Notes: generated by a model not told the origin, from the sequence alone. A stretch of DNA of 64,000 nt from Nocardioides sediminis (GCF_003047295.1 NZ_PZYZ01000001.1:124001-188000), one strand, 5' to 3'; numbered from the stretch's first letter, positions 1-12,218 are shown. A program made the numbers and translations.

Positions 1-2
1 CC

Positions 3-233
3 GTCATCCGGGAGCCCGGCTCGTGGGACATGGTGCCCACGACGTTGCCGACCTACGTCTCCAAGCCCGCCGCCACGCGTCGTACGGTCCAGACGATCGA
101 CCTGGAGTCCACGGGCGTCTGGTCCTCGGGTCGCAGCGAGAGCGACTCCGCGCTGGCGCGCGAGGCCGAGGAGCGGCAGGCCTCCGACCGTGCCGACCGC
201 GAGGCCGAGGAGCGGCGCGCGACCGGTTCGTGA
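3..233 (+). CDS. sepX: SepX/GlpR-like divisome protein, C-terminal part (5' truncated by window)
   Basis: The open frame enters from the left edge and runs to a TGA at 231-233, so only the last 76 or so residues are present. The visible part has a W-D-x-V-P-x-T-L-P-T-Y-V motif, then R-R-x-V-x-T-I-D-L, then a charged Glu/Arg/Ala-rich tail (AREAEERQ and a near repeat). That pattern is typical of the C-terminus of the actinobacterial membrane protein SepX (also called GlpR, receptor of the gephyrin-like protein Glp). The gene order (this protein, tRNA-Ala, pmt, rsmI, tatD, rpfB, ksgA, ispE) matches the region starting at Rv0996 in M. tuberculosis, which supports the call. The N-terminal membrane segment lies outside the window. 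Confidence 0.6.
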   Translation, partial: VIREPGSWDMVPTTLPTYVSKPAATRRTVQTIDLESTGVWSSGRSESDSALAREAEERQASDRADREAEERRATGS

Positions 234-293
234 GGAGGCGCCGGGCCTGATTGGGTCCGCCTCCGTCGCCGGTGCTATCTTTTCTCCCGTTCT

Positions 294-366
294 GGGGGTG
301 TGGCGCAGCTGGTAGCGCGTCTCGTTCGCATCGAGAAGGCCAGGGGTTCGAGTCCCCTCACCTCCA
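294..366 (+). tRNA. tRNA-Ala (anticodon CGC)
   Basis: A full cloverleaf can be folded: acceptor arm 294-300 with 359-365, D arm 303-306/315-318, anticodon arm 320-324/332-336 with loop TTCGCAT, and T arm 342-346/354-358 with loop TTCGAGT. The anticodon at 327-329 is CGC and reads GCG (Ala). The acceptor stem has the G3:U70 wobble (G296 with T363), the alanine identity element, and discriminator A366. CCA is not encoded directly after the discriminator (CCC follows). Confidence 0.95.
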
Positions 367-376
367 CCCAGCACCA

Positions 377-400
377 ACGGCCCGCCGACCGGCGGGCCGT
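377..400 (+). terminator. Hairpin terminator after tRNA-Ala
   Basis: Perfect 10-bp stem (377-386 with 391-400) with a GACC loop, just after the tRNA 3' end. There is no strong T-run, as usual for high-GC actinobacterial terminators. Confidence 0.7.
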
Positions 401-466
401 TCGTGATTTCGCCTCGTCCCTGACCCGTACGGCGCTCGCGGCAGACGCGGCGTGCAGGCCGGTCGC

Positions 467-763
467 TCAGGCCGGCTCGTAGGTCAGGCAGTCGGCGTGG
501 TCGGTGCCGTGGAACCCCACCTTCACCGCCGTCGCCGTGCACTCCAGGGCGCTGTTGTGCCTGCACTCGGCGCGCTGGCAGGCGCCCACCGACGCCATCA
601 CGTCGAGGCCGCCCTTGGTGTCCAGCGGGATGAAGGTGGCGCACGACGCGTCGCCGACCTCGCCCGCGATCGTGATGGCCCCGGCGTGGCAGCCGTCGTG
701 GTTGTAGGAACAGCCCTCGATCGTGCACTCGCTCACGCGAGGCATCTCCATCATGCTGGTCAT
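467..763 (-). CDS. DUF1540 domain-containing small cysteine-rich protein
   Basis: A 98-residue protein with two copies of the DUF1540 cysteine pattern: C-x4-C-x3-x-x-G-C-x-A around residues 13-27, and C-x3-C-x-x-N-x-A-L-x-C-x-A around residues 62-77. Cysteine spacing suggests metal (probably zinc) binding, but the biochemical role of DUF1540 is not known. It lies alone between the tRNA terminator and the converging pmt gene and starts at ATG 763. Family assignment is confident and function is open. Confidence 0.8.
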   Translation of the reverse strand: MTSMMEMPRVSECTIEGCSYNHDGCHAGAITIAGEVGDASCATFIPLDTKGGLDVMASVGACQRAECRHNSALECTATAVKVGFHGTDHADCLTYEPA

Positions 764-878
764 GGCGCACGCTCCCCTCGGGTGGTCGTCGACTCCCGCG
801 AGCGGCCTGGGACGCGCGCCCGGGGCTGCTCCGGACGCTACGCCTGGCGCGGTGGGCCGTCCAGAGCCCGCTGCGACC

Positions 879-2498
879 TCAGATCCAGCGGGTGAACCAG
901 ACCCGGTCCAGCCACTCCGAGTGCGTGATGAGCTGGTCGGTCCAGATCGGCCAGAACCACGCGAAGGCGAGCAGCACCAGCACGACGTACGACCCGGCGA
1001 CCACCACCCCGGTCGTCCGTCGCGGGCTCGGCTCGTCGGAGGGACCGACGATCGCGCCCAGCGCCAGCGTCAGCGCCAGCACCACGAACGGCAGGCAGGC
1101 GATCGCGTAGAAGATGAAGATCGGCCGGTCGTCGTAGAGCAGCCACGGCAGCCAGGTCGAGCCGGTCCCCACCACGGCGACGCCGAAGCGCCAGTCGCGG
1201 GCGCCCACCCACCGCACCACGGCGAGCACGAGGGCGAGGGCACCGCCCCACCAGACCAGGGGGTTGCCGAGGAGCAGCACCTGGCGCAGGCACGTGGACC
1301 CCTCCGGGGCGTCGCAACCCTGCGACCCCGGCTGGATGTCGAGCTGGGCGTCCACGCCCACGGGGCGGCTCATGAGCAGCCAGCCGGCCGGCTTGGAGGC
1401 GTAGACGTGCTCGCTGTCGTTGAGGAAGTGGGCGTGGAAGGTGTAGACGTCCTGGTGGTAGTACCAGAGCGAGCGCACCGACTGGACGACCTCGCCCAGG
1501 CCCTCCGCGTCCCGCTCCGTGGCGGTGGGCCACTGGGTCCCCCCGTCGTACGTCGTGTACTGGGTGTTGCTGAGCGCCTCCTCGTACTCCGCCGCGTGCA
1601 CCAGCCAGCCGGTCCAGGTCGCGACGTAGACCACGAGGGCGACGAGCACCAGGTGGGCGAAGGCCGGCACCCCGTCCAGCAGCACCGCGCGCACCAGCGC
1701 CCGGCGCTGGCCGAAGGACCGCCGGGCGCCCCAGCTCCAGGCGAAGGCGAGCAGGCCGAAGGCGGCGAGGGGGAAGAGCGCGGTCCACTTCGTGCCCACC
1801 GCCAGGCCGAAGGCGACGCCGCCCAGCAGCAGCCACGGCCGGAACAGCCGACGCGTGTCGCCCCGGGCCAGCCGCTCCCGGAACCACTGTCGGTCCGCCA
1901 CGACACAGTGGGCGCCGCAGAGGATGAAGAAGGCGAGGAAGATGTCGAGCAGCGCCAGCCGGGACAGCACGAGGTGCAGCCCGTCCAGCGAGAGCAGGAG
2001 CCCGCCCGCCAGGCCGAGGGCCGTCGAGCCGGTGACGCGTCGCGCGAAGCGGCACATCACCAGGACCATCAGGGCGCCCACGACCGCGGCCGCGATCCGC
2101 CAGCCGAACGGGTCCATCCCGAAGGCCTTCTCGCCGAGCGCGATCAGCCACTTGCCGACCTCGGGGTGCACGACCATCGACGGCCCCTGCTCCCACAGCC
2201 CGCCGAGCTGTCCGTCGAGGATCGACGTGTCGGCGTCCTCGACGTACTCGCGGACGTAGCCGTTGCCCAGCATCGACCAGGCGTCCTTGGCGTAGTAGGT
2301 CTCGTCGAAGGAGAACTGGTGCGGCGTGCCCAGGCGCCACCAGCGCAGGAAGAACGCCAGGCCGGCGACCAGCACCGCGCCGGTCCAGCCGATGACCGGG
2401 TCGTCGCCGCGCCAGCGCGGCCGGGCGCGCTCCGTTGCGGGAGGCACCTCGCTGCCCGCGGCCGTCCGCGACAGGCTGACGGTGGGCGGCGCGGTCAC
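879..2498 (-). CDS. pmt: Dolichyl/polyprenyl-phosphate-mannose--protein mannosyltransferase (Pmt)
   Basis: A 539-residue polytopic membrane GT-C glycosyltransferase that transfers mannose from polyprenyl-phosphomannose to Ser/Thr of secreted proteins, coupled to Sec export in actinobacteria. The conserved acidic DE pair of the first extracytoplasmic loop is at D65-E66 ([13 protein letters not shown]), followed by H-P-E-V-G-K-W. Many hydrophobic segments follow and the C-terminal TM region ends with W-x-P-I-W. It corresponds to Rv1002c, which is also divergent from rsmI. The ATG start leaves only 41 bp to rsmI, which must hold both promoters. Likely substrates are secreted and lipoproteins, several of which are encoded in this window. 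Confidence 0.93.
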   Translation of the reverse strand: MTAPPTVSLSRTAAGSEVPPATERARPRWRGDDPVIGWTGAVLVAGLAFFLRWWRLGTPHQFSFDETYYAKDAWSMLGNGYVREYVEDADTSILDGQLGGLWEQGPSMVVHPEVGKWLIALGEKAFGMDPFGWRIAAAVVGALMVLVMCRFARRVTGSTALGLAGGLLLSLDGLHLVLSRLALLDIFLAFFILCGAHCVVADRQWFRERLARGDTRRLFRPWLLLGGVAFGLAVGTKWTALFPLAAFGLLAFAWSWGARRSFGQRRALVRAVLLDGVPAFAHLVLVALVVYVATWTGWLVHAAEYEEALSNTQYTTYDGGTQWPTATERDAEGLGEVVQSVRSLWYYHQDVYTFHAHFLNDSEHVYASKPAGWLLMSRPVGVDAQLDIQPGSQGCDAPEGSTCLRQVLLLGNPLVWWGGALALVLAVVRWVGARDWRFGVAVVGTGSTWLPWLLYDDRPIFIFYAIACLPFVVLALTLALGAIVGPSDEPSPRRTTGVVVAGSYVVLVLLAFAWFWPIWTDQLITHSEWLDRVWFTRWI

Positions 2499-2527
2499 GC
2501 GGGCACTCTAGTTCGCACGCCCGGCGA

Positions 2528-2533
2528 TACCCT
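2528..2533 (+). promoter_or_regulatory. Leaderless -10 element (TACCCT) of rsmI
   Basis: A TANNNT hexamer ends 6 nt before the rsmI ATG, with no Shine-Dalgarno sequence between. This spacing places the transcript start at the start codon (leaderless mRNA). Confidence 0.45.
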
Positions 2534-2539
2534 CCAGCC

Positions 2540-3379
2540 ATGACGGCTACCGGGGTTCTCGTGCTGGCGGCGACCCCGATCGGGCAGTACGGCGACGCGC
2601 CGCCACGGCTCGCCGAGGAGCTCACCGGCGCCGACGTCGTGGCCGCGGAGGACACCCGCCGGCTCAAGCGGCTGACCAGCGACCTCGGCATCACCCTCGG
2701 CGGCCGGGTCGTGTCCTACTTCGAGGGCAACGAGTCAGCACGGACGCCGTTGCTGCTCGAGGCCCTGCTCGCGGGGGAGCGGGTCGTGCTCGTCACCGAC
2801 GCCGGCATGCCGAGCGTGAGCGACCCCGGCTACCGCCTCGTCGCCGCCGCGGTCGAGCACGACGTCCGGGTCACCGCCGTCCCCGGTCCCAGCGCCGTGC
2901 TCACCGCGCTGGCCGTCAGCGGGCTGCCGGTCGACCGGTTCTGCTTCGAGGGCTTCCTGCCGCGCAAGGCCGGGGAGCGGTCGCGCCGGCTCGCCGCCCT
3001 GGCCCGCGAGGAGCGCACCATGGTCTTCTTCGAGGCACCGCACCGCACCGAGGCCGCGCTGGTCGCGATGGCCGAGGCCCTGGGTGGCGACCGTCCCGCG
3101 GCCGTGTGCCGCGAGCTGACCAAGACCCACGAGGAGGTCCGCCGGGGTCCGCTGGCGGAGCTGGTCGGGTGGGCCGGCGACGGCGTGCGCGGTGAGGTCA
3201 CCATCGTGGTCCAGGGGGCGGCGCCGGCCGCCGAGGTCGGCAGCGACCCTGACGCGCTGCGCGCCGCCGTGGCCGACGAGGAGGCCGCGGGCGCGACCCG
3301 CAAGGAGGCGATCGCCGATGTCGCCCGACGCGCCGGCCTCCCCAAGCGCGAGGTCTACGCGGCGGTCCACCTGTCCTGA
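2540..3379 (+). CDS. rsmI: 16S rRNA (cytidine(1402)-2'-O)-methyltransferase RsmI
   Basis: A 279-residue SAM-dependent methyltransferase of the tetrapyrrole-methylase fold that 2'-O-methylates C1402 in the 16S rRNA P site. Family motifs in order are ATPIGQYGD near the N-terminus, AEDTRR (residues 36-41), [25 protein letters not shown] and FFEAPHR. Length and motifs match the family. It starts at ATG 2540 behind a leaderless -10 hexamer and is followed 22 bp later by tatD. The rsmI-tatD-rpfB-rsmA order is typical of actinobacteria. Confidence 0.95.
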   Translation: MTATGVLVLAATPIGQYGDAPPRLAEELTGADVVAAEDTRRLKRLTSDLGITLGGRVVSYFEGNESARTPLLLEALLAGERVVLVTDAGMPSVSDPGYRLVAAAVEHDVRVTAVPGPSAVLTALAVSGLPVDRFCFEGFLPRKAGERSRRLAALAREERTMVFFEAPHRTEAALVAMAEALGGDRPAAVCRELTKTHEEVRRGPLAELVGWAGDGVRGEVTIVVQGAAPAAEVGSDPDALRAAVADEEAAGATRKEAIADVARRAGLPKREVYAAVHLS

Positions 3380-3401
3380 GGGCTCGCTAGCCTCGGGGAC
3401 C

Positions 3402-4316
3402 ATGCCCGACCAGTCGTCCGACCCGTCCCAGCAGCCGACCGACCGGCCCACCCGCAGCCGGGCCGCGACGGAGGAGCGCTCGGGGGCGCGCCGCGACCGG
3501 GAACGCCCGCCCGCTCCCGAGCCGCTGCCGCTTCCCGTGGTGGACAACCACTGCCACCTCGACATCGCCGACGGCGAGTGGGTCGGCACGTCCGAGGCGA
3601 TCGCCCGGGCCCGGGACGTCAACGTCACCCGGATCGTGCAGATCGGGTGCGACCTGCCGGGCGCCCGCTGGGCCGTCGAGGCGGCCGCGCGGTACGACGA
3701 GCTGGTCGCGGGGGTCGCGCTGCACCCCAACGAGGCGCCCCGCGTCGACGACCTCGAGGCGGCGATGCTGGCGATCGAGGGCCTGGCCTCCGCCCACGCG
3801 GGGGTCCGTGCCGTGGGGGAGACCGGGCTCGACCACTTCCGCACCGGGGAGGAGGGCCGCGCGGCCCAGGAGGAGAGCTTCCGGCGGCACATCGACCTGG
3901 CCAAGCGGCTGGACAAGACCCTGGTCATCCACGACCGCGACGCCCACGACGACGTGCTGCGGGTGATCGACGAGGAGGGCGCCCCGGAGCGCTGGGTGAT
4001 GCACTGCTTCTCCGGGGACGAGGCCTTCGCCCGGCGCTGCCTCGACCGCGGCGCCCACCTGAGCTTCGCCGGGACCGTCACCTTCAAGAACGCCGGGCCG
4101 CTGCGCGACGCCCTGGCCGTGACCCCGCTGGACCGGGTGCTCGTCGAGACGGACGCGCCCTACCTGACCCCCTCGCCGTACCGCGGCCGCCCCAACGCGT
4201 CGTACCTCGTGCCGCTCACGGTCCGGGCGATGGCGGAGGTCCGCGGCGACGACCTCGAGGGTCTCTGCCACGCCATCGACACCAACACCGAGCGGGCTTT
4301 CGGCGGACCGTGGTGA
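3402..4316 (+). CDS. tatD: TatD family metal-dependent hydrolase (DNase)
   Basis: A 304-residue TIM-barrel hydrolase. Metal ligands and family motifs are DNHCHLD (about residues 47-53), GETGLDHF, HDRDAHDD, HCFSGD and ETDAPYLTPSPYRG. TatD proteins are 3'-5' exonucleases acting on DNA damage and DNA ends. A Ser/Arg/Pro-rich stretch of about 45 residues precedes the barrel and is longer than in typical TatD. The open frame extends upstream into rsmI, but ATG 3402 is chosen because it is 22 bp after the rsmI stop and has a TAGCCT -10 hexamer (3388-3393) 8 nt upstream. Confidence 0.93.
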   Translation: MPDQSSDPSQQPTDRPTRSRAATEERSGARRDRERPPAPEPLPLPVVDNHCHLDIADGEWVGTSEAIARARDVNVTRIVQIGCDLPGARWAVEAAARYDELVAGVALHPNEAPRVDDLEAAMLAIEGLASAHAGVRAVGETGLDHFRTGEEGRAAQEESFRRHIDLAKRLDKTLVIHDRDAHDDVLRVIDEEGAPERWVMHCFSGDEAFARRCLDRGAHLSFAGTVTFKNAGPLRDALAVTPLDRVLVETDAPYLTPSPYRGRPNASYLVPLTVRAMAEVRGDDLEGLCHAIDTNTERAFGGPW

Positions 4317-4363
4317 TCCGTGACGCGTGTGACGGATGAGGCGATTTCCACGCTCAGGAGCCC

Positions 4364-4391
4364 TCTCGGAGGCCCCGGGATGCCTCCGAGA
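4364..4391 (+). terminator. Terminator hairpin after tatD
   Basis: Perfect 10-bp stem (4364-4373 with 4382-4391) and an 8-nt loop, lying about 50 bp after the tatD stop and before the rpfB promoter. No T-run. Confidence 0.6.
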
Positions 4392-4429
4392 TGCCCGTCA
4401 CGTCGCGGGTAAAAAGGCTCCCGAAGAGT

Positions 4430-4457
4430 TTGACAGGGGTCCCGACACCGTTATCGT
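4430..4457 (+). promoter_or_regulatory. Sigma-70-type promoter of rpfB
   Basis: Consensus -35 TTGACA (4430-4435), 16-bp spacer, -10 TATCGT (4452-4457). A start near 4464 would give a 5' leader of about 160 nt before the rpfB GTG, which is unusual next to the leaderless genes around it. Confidence 0.6.
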
Positions 4458-4560
4458 CCTGTGACTGTTGGCCGGGATCGGGATGTTCCGCCAGCGCCCG
4501 GAGGGTCCCCCGCCCTCCGCGAGTCCCCCCACCTCGCACTCGTGATCGTTCCCGAGATGA

Positions 4561-5772
<1,212 letters not shown>

Positions 5773-5789
5773 CGCCGCTCCTCGGGCAC

Positions 5790-5795
5790 TAGCCT
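5790..5795 (+). promoter_or_regulatory. Leaderless -10 element (TAGCCT) of rsmA
   Basis: TANNNT hexamer 7 nt before the rsmA ATG, with no Shine-Dalgarno sequence between them. Confidence 0.45.
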
Positions 5796-5802
5796 GAGAC
5801 GC

Positions 5803-6699
5803 ATGACGACACCCTCCGCCGGTCCGAGCCTGCTCGGGCCGGCGGAGGTGCGTCAGCTGGCCGCGCGCCTCGACCTGCGACCCACCAAGCAGCGCGGCCA
5901 GAACTTCGTCATCGACCCCAACACCGTGCGCCGGATCGTCCGCGAGGCGCACGTGGGGCCGGACGACGTGGTGGTCGAGATCGGTCCCGGACTGGGGTCC
6001 CTGACGCTCGCCCTCCTCGAGGTCGCGGGCCGGGTCGTGGCGATCGAGGTCGACGAGGCGCTGGCGGGCCTGCTCCCGGAGACGGTCGCCGCCCACGCCC
6101 CGGCGCAGGCCGACCGGTTCGAGGTCGTGCTCGCCGACGCGATGCGGGTCGAGTCCGTCCCGGGCCCCCCGCCCACCGCCCTGGTGGCCAACCTGCCCTA
6201 CAACGTCTCGGTGCCCGTCCTGATCCACATGCTGACGCTGCTGCCCTCGCTCGAGCGGGGACTGGTGATGGTGCAGGCCGAGGTCGCCGACCGCCTGGCC
6301 GCACCGCCCGGGTCCAAGACCTACGGCGTGCCGAGCGTCAAGGCGGCCTGGTTCGCCGACGTACGCCGGGTCGGCTCCATCGGGCGCAACGTCTTCTGGC
6401 CGGCCCCCAACGTCGACTCGGGCCTGGTGGCCTGGACGCGGCGCGAGCCGCCGGCGACCACGGCCTCCCGCGAGCAGGTCTTCGCCGTCGTCGACGCGGC
6501 CTTCGCCCAGCGCCGCAAGCAGCTGCGGGCCGCGCTGCGTCCCCTGGCCGGCTCGGGTGAGGCGGCGGAGGCAGCCCTCGTGCGGGCGGGGATCGACCCG
6601 ACCACGCGCGGCGAGGTGATCGGGGTGGAGGACTTCGCCCGGATCGCCGAGGGGATGCCGTGGGACGAGAGCCGGCGCGCGGACGGCCGGGGATGGTGA
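5803..6699 (+). CDS. rsmA: 16S rRNA (adenine(1518)-N6/adenine(1519)-N6)-dimethyltransferase
   Basis: A 298-residue KsgA/RsmA methyltransferase that dimethylates two adjacent adenosines in the 3' hairpin of 16S rRNA during late 30S assembly. Motifs are [10 protein letters not shown] (residues 27-36), the SAM motif [19 protein letters not shown], and the catalytic [11 protein letters not shown]. The ATG start at 5803 follows a leaderless -10 hexamer. Its end overlaps ispE, so the two are translationally coupled. Length is normal for the family. Confidence 0.96.
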   Translation: MTTPSAGPSLLGPAEVRQLAARLDLRPTKQRGQNFVIDPNTVRRIVREAHVGPDDVVVEIGPGLGSLTLALLEVAGRVVAIEVDEALAGLLPETVAAHAPAQADRFEVVLADAMRVESVPGPPPTALVANLPYNVSVPVLIHMLTLLPSLERGLVMVQAEVADRLAAPPGSKTYGVPSVKAAWFADVRRVGSIGRNVFWPAPNVDSGLVAWTRREPPATTASREQVFAVVDAAFAQRRKQLRAALRPLAGSGEAAEAALVRAGIDPTTRGEVIGVEDFARIAEGMPWDESRRADGRGW

Positions 6700-7624
6700 C
6701 GCCCAAGGACCGGCGCCCGCCCAGCGTCGACGTCCGCGCCTCCGCCAAGATCAACCTCCACCTGGGTGTCGGTGCCGCGCGCGACGACGGGTTCCACCCG
6801 CTCGAGACCGTCTACCAGGCGATCGGCCTGCACGACGAGCTCGTCGCCACCGAGGCCGACGCGCTGCGCGTGGTCACCCACGGGGCGGCGTACGTCGACG
6901 TCGACGCCGTCCCCGCCGGCGCGGACAACATCGTCGCCCGGGCGACGGCGTTGCTGGCGACCCGGCTGGACCGGGCGGCGGTCGCCGACTTCCTGGTGCA
7001 CAAGGAGATCCCGGTCGCCGGTGGCATGGCCGGCGGCTCGGCCGACGCGGCCGCGGCCCTCCTCGCCCTCGACCGGCTGTGGGACGCCCAGACTCCCGAC
7101 GACGAGCTGCTCGCCATGGCGGCCGAGCTCGGCAGCGACGTGCCGTTCGCCCTGATCGGTGGCACGGCGCTCGGCACCGGCCGTGGCGAGGTGGTGACGC
7201 CCGTCGCCGACAGCGGCCCCTGGTGGTGGGTCGTCGTGCCGTCCGCCGCGGGCGGACTGTCCACGCCGGCCGTCTACCGGCGCTTCGACGAGATGTTCCC
7301 CGGCGCGGACGCCCAGCCCGCTCCGGCCGACCGTCTGGTGGAAGCGCTGGCGACCGGCGACCCGCAGCGCCTCGGCGCCGTGCTGCACAACGACCTCCAG
7401 GAGCCGGCCCTCGACCTGCGCCCCGACCTCGCCGACCTGCTCGACCGCGGCGAGACCGAGGGTGCCGTCCGGGGCCTGGTCTCCGGGTCCGGCCCCACCT
7501 GCGTCTTCCTGGCCGAGTCGCCGACCGCCGCGCACGCCGTGGCGGCCGGGCTGCGCGGCGGCGGCCAGGAGGTCGTGCTGGTGGCGGCCGGTCCGGTCCC
7601 CGGCGCCCAGGTGGTGGAGGTCGG

Positions 7625-7628
<4 letters not shown>
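6693..7628 (+). CDS. ispE: 4-(cytidine 5'-diphospho)-2-C-methyl-D-erythritol kinase
   Basis: A 311-residue GHMP kinase of the MEP isoprenoid pathway that phosphorylates CDP-methylerythritol. GHMP motifs are AKINLHLGV near the N-terminus, [17 protein letters not shown] (ATP loop) and SGSGPTCVF near the C-terminus. The frame is open from 6660, but ATG 6693, overlapping the rsmA stop (ATGGTGA), is preferred. GTG 6696 is an alternative. The stop overlaps the ABC-F start by 4 nt (ATGA), so rsmA-ispE-ABC-F form one translational unit. Confidence 0.94.
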
Positions 7629-9469
<1,841 letters not shown>

Positions 9470-9480
9470 GCAGACGGACT

Positions 9481-9497
9481 ACCCCGGGCGCCGGGGT
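9481..9497. terminator. Short GC hairpin between convergent ABC-F and MarR genes
   Basis: A 7-bp stem (9481-9487 with 9491-9497) and a 3-nt loop, lying between two converging genes. It could act in both directions, but it is short. Confidence 0.4.
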
Positions 9498-9509
9498 GGG
9501 TCGGCGGGT

Positions 9510-10007
9510 CTACGCGTCGCCGGGGCCGAAGGGTGCCAGCAGCGTGCGGAGCAGCGTGGCCAGGGTGGCCCGGTCGTCGGTGGGCAGCCCCTCGAGCAGC
9601 ACCGCCTCGGCCTCGAGCAGGGCGCCGAAGGCGCCGTCCACGGTCGCCTTGCCCTCGGCGGTCAGGCGGACCAGGACGCCGCGCCGGTCGCGCGGGTCGG
9701 GCAGCCGCTCGACGAGGCCCCGGGAGGTGAGCCGGTCCACGCGGTTGGTCATCGTGCCGCTGGTCACCAGGGTCTCCCGCAGCAGGCGTCCGGGGGAGAG
9801 CTCGTACGGCGCCCCGGCCCGTCGCAGCGCGGCGAGGACGTCGAACTCCCACGACTCGATGCCGTGCGCGGTGAAGGCGTCGCGGCGGGCGAGGTCGAGG
9901 TGCCGCGCCAGTCGGCTGATGCGGCTGAACACCTCGACCGGGCCGAGGTCGAGGTCGCTGCGCTCGCGCGCCCACGCCTCGACCAGCTCGTCCACCTCGT
10001 CGCGCAT
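9510..10007 (-). CDS. MarR family transcriptional regulator
   Basis: A 165-residue winged-helix regulator. The wHTH has L-L-R-E-T-L-V-T-S-G-T-M-T-N-R-V-D-R-L as recognition region, followed by the MarR signature D-P-x-D-R-R-G-V-L-V-R-L-T-x-x-G. ATG 10007 is preferred over GTG 10013 because an AGGA sequence lies 7 nt before the ATG but abuts the GTG. It is divergent from the DUF4442 gene. A 14-bp near-palindrome (10036-10049) between them is a plausible shared operator. The ligand is unknown. Confidence 0.88.
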   Translation of the reverse strand: MRDEVDELVEAWARERSDLDLGPVEVFSRISRLARHLDLARRDAFTAHGIESWEFDVLAALRRAGAPYELSPGRLLRETLVTSGTMTNRVDRLTSRGLVERLPDPRDRRGVLVRLTAEGKATVDGAFGALLEAEAVLLEGLPTDDRATLATLLRTLLAPFGPGDA

Positions 10008-10035
10008 GGGCACATCCTGCCAGATCCGTCGAGAA

Positions 10036-10049
10036 TCTTGACGTGAAGA
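10036..10049. promoter_or_regulatory. Candidate MarR operator
   Basis: TCTTGACGTGAAGA matches its own reverse complement at 12 of 14 positions and lies in the 89-bp gap between the divergent marR-type and DUF4442 genes. The TCTTGA/TCAAGA-like half-sites resemble many MarR/OhrR operators. Binding is inferred. Confidence 0.45.
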
Positions 10050-10096
10050 CAGTCGCCGGACGACCCACTCAAGTTACCCATCGGTAAGGTAGGCGC

Positions 10097-10576
10097 ATGA
10101 CTCGCGTCCTCGACCTGTGGAACACCACCACCAAGCTGCCCCAGGGCCAGCGCCTGTTCTCCGTGCTCTTCGCGCAGAAGGCGCCGTACTTCGCCACCAT
10201 CCGCCCCCGCTTCACCGAGGTCGGTCCCAACCGTGCCGAGCTCGTGATCCGCAAGCGGCGCCGGGTGCACAACCACATCGGGACGGTGCACGCGATCGCG
10301 CTGTGCAACGGCCTCGAGGCCGCGATGGGCGCGCTGGCGGAGGCGACCATCCCGCCCGGCAAGCGCTGGATCCCGAAGGGGATGGAGGTCGCCTACACCG
10401 CCAAGGCCGACTCGGACGTCACCTGTATCGCCGAGACGGACCCCGCGCAGTGGACCTCCGGAGACCCGGACCTGCCGGTGCGGGTGCGCGGCGTACGACG
10501 CGACGGCACGGTCGTCATCGAGGGCACCATCCGGCTGTGGTTGTCCGACAAGCCCACTGCCCCCACCCCCGGGTAG
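10097..10576 (+). CDS. DUF4442 hotdog-fold (thioesterase-like) protein
   Basis: A 159-residue protein of the DUF4442 family, which adopts the hotdog fold of acyl-CoA thioesterases. The conserved region R-V-H-N-H-I-G-T-V-H-A-I-A-L-C-N (about residues 55-70) matches the family's central helix and active-site area. The exact substrate is not known. It starts at ATG 10097 behind a TAAGGT hexamer 6 nt upstream, so it is probably leaderless. It is divergent from the MarR regulator, a common arrangement for a regulated target gene. Confidence 0.82.
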   Translation: MTRVLDLWNTTTKLPQGQRLFSVLFAQKAPYFATIRPRFTEVGPNRAELVIRKRRRVHNHIGTVHAIALCNGLEAAMGALAEATIPPGKRWIPKGMEVAYTAKADSDVTCIAETDPAQWTSGDPDLPVRVRGVRRDGTVVIEGTIRLWLSDKPTAPTPG

Positions 10577-10584
10577 TTGGGGAC

Positions 10585-10600
10585 GATCTCGTAGGAGATC
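10585..10600. terminator. Small hairpin between convergent DUF4442 and gluD genes
   Basis: GATCTC-GTAG-GAGATC is a 6-bp stem with a 4-nt loop, in the 84-bp gap between convergent genes. Weak, but the only inverted repeat there. Confidence 0.35.
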
Positions 10601-10660
10601 CGGCCGTCCCGCCGCCGATTTCGTCCCAAACTATCCGGATGGGGATGAGGTGCGGGCGGG

Positions 10661-11527
10661 TCAGGGAGCGGTCGGTGCCCCGCCCGTCCCCTCGCCGACC
10701 GCCCCGACCTCGAGCACCTTCTTCTCGCCGACGAACTTGCGCTGCACCCACATGGCCAGCCAGGTGAGCAGCAGGTTGACGACGACGTACATGGCGCCGA
10801 TGACGATGATCGTCGGGACGTGGTTCTGGAACTGCGGGTAGATCGACTTCGCGACCCGCGTCAGGCCCAGGCCGGCGACGACGTAGCCGAGCGCGGTGTC
10901 CTTGAGGGCCACCACCATCTGGCTGATGATCGCGGGGATCATGATCTTGACGGCCTGGGGCAGCAGCACCAGCGTCATGACCTGCGTCTTGCGCATGCCG
11001 ATGGCGTACGCCGCCTCGGACTGGCCCTTGGGAACGGCGTTGATGCCGGCCCGGAAGACCTCGGCGAGGACCGCGCCGTTGTAGAGCGTCAGCGCCATGA
11101 CGACGGCCCAGTAGGTGCGGCGCGACAGGGGTTCCATGCCGGCGAAGACGGCGTAGAAGCAGAAGATGATCAGCAGGATGACCGGCACGGCGCGGAAGAA
11201 CTCCACGACCAGCCAGCAGGGCCATCGGACCACGGCGTGGTCCGAGAGCTTGCCGATACCGAAGACCAGCCCGAAGACGACGGCGCCGATGATGGCGACG
11301 AACGCCATCTGGAGCGTGATGAGCAGGCCGTCGACGAGGATCGCCTCGATGTAGCGCGGGGTGAAGAACGGCTCCCACTTGTCGTACTCGAACTGGCCGG
11401 CGTCGTAGAGCTTCCAGACGACGAAGGCGATCGCCGCGACGACCGCGACGAGGGAGACGATCGTGTAGATCCGGTGCCGGGCGATCGTCGCCGGACCGGG
11501 TGCGTCGAAGAGGACTCCGGTGGACAT
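10661..11527 (-). CDS. gluD: Glutamate/polar amino-acid ABC transporter permease (GluD-like)
   Basis: A 288-residue inner-membrane permease of the HisMQ type. The first TM segment (about residues 20-42) is followed by a periplasmic loop, then the permease domain with the EAA loop E-A-A-Y-A-I-G-M-R-K-x-Q. It ends with an acidic Gly-rich cytoplasmic tail. A TTG start at 11536 is possible, but the GGAGGA sequence abuts it. ATG 11527, 9 nt from that sequence and 1 nt after the gluC stop, is preferred. It would pair with GluC as the heterodimeric channel of a gluABCD system. Confidence 0.88.
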   Translation of the reverse strand: MSTGVLFDAPGPATIARHRIYTIVSLVAVVAAIAFVVWKLYDAGQFEYDKWEPFFTPRYIEAILVDGLLITLQMAFVAIIGAVVFGLVFGIGKLSDHAVVRWPCWLVVEFFRAVPVILLIIFCFYAVFAGMEPLSRRTYWAVVMALTLYNGAVLAEVFRAGINAVPKGQSEAAYAIGMRKTQVMTLVLLPQAVKIMIPAIISQMVVALKDTALGYVVAGLGLTRVAKSIYPQFQNHVPTIIVIGAMYVVVNLLLTWLAMWVQRKFVGEKKVLEVGAVGEGTGGAPTAP

Positions 11528-11528
11528 G

Positions 11529-12218
11529 TCAGGCAATCCTCCAGCGTCGCTCGAGCACGGTGGCGACCAGCGAGACGATCTCCACGAGGATGATGTAGCC
11601 GATCGCGAAGGCCAGGAAGATCCCCCAGCGCTCCGACGCGTAGTCGTTGGTGAAGGACTTCATCTGGGCGGCCGCCTCGATGACGCCGAAGACGCCGGCC
11701 ACCGACGTGTTCTTGAGCAGCGCGATGAACGTGCTGGCCAGCGGCGGCACGGAGGCCCGGACGGCCTGGGGGAGCACCACCTGGCGCATCACCCCGGCGA
11801 AGGGCAGCCCGATCGCGCGGGCCGCCTCGGCCTGGCCGAGCGGCACCGCGTTGACGCCCGAGCGCAGCGCCTCGCAGACGAAGCACGAGGTGTAGAGCGT
11901 GAGCGAGACGACGCCGGCGGTGAAGAAGGAGGTGAAGTCGAACTGGCCGATGTGGATGTCGACCCAGCTGAAGCGCAGCGCGTCGAAGACCTTGCCGGCG
12001 CCGAGCTGGAAGAACAGGAAGATGATGACCAGCGGCGTGTTGCGCACGACGGTGACGTAGACCGCGGCGGCCTTGCTGAGCACGCTGATCGGCCCGACCC
12101 GGAACGCCACGAGGATCGTGCCGAGGACGAGCGAGAGCACCGCCGAGACGAGGAACAGGGCGATGGTGTAGCCGAACGCCTTCGCCACGAGGTCGAAGTT
12201 GTCGAGTACGACGTTCAC
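11529..12218 (-). CDS. gluC: Glutamate/polar amino-acid ABC transporter permease (GluC-like)
   Basis: A 229-residue HisMQ-type permease with about five TM segments. It has the V-V-R-N-T-P-L-V-I-I-F motif early in the permease domain and the EAA loop E-A-A-R-A-I-G-L-P-F. ATG 12218 is 128 bp downstream of gluB, and the gap holds two strong hairpins that probably lower permease expression relative to the binding protein. Partner of GluD. Confidence 0.88.
   Translation of the reverse strand: MNVVLDNFDLVAKAFGYTIALFLVSAVLSLVLGTILVAFRVGPISVLSKAAAVYVTVVRNTPLVIIFLFFQLGAGKVFDALRFSWVDIHIGQFDFTSFFTAGVVSLTLYTSCFVCEALRSGVNAVPLGQAEAARAIGLPFAGVMRQVVLPQAVRASVPPLASTFIALLKNTSVAGVFGVIEAAAQMKSFTNDYASERWGIFLAFAIGYIILVEIVSLVATVLERRWRIA

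Noticed and set aside
723..2543. Long plus-strand ORF (606 residues) opposite pmt
   Set aside because: It is the antisense frame of a clearly conserved gene with an Arg/Gly/Pro-rich composition typical of high-GC shadow frames. Similar shadows oppose rpfB, hflX, nrdJ and others.
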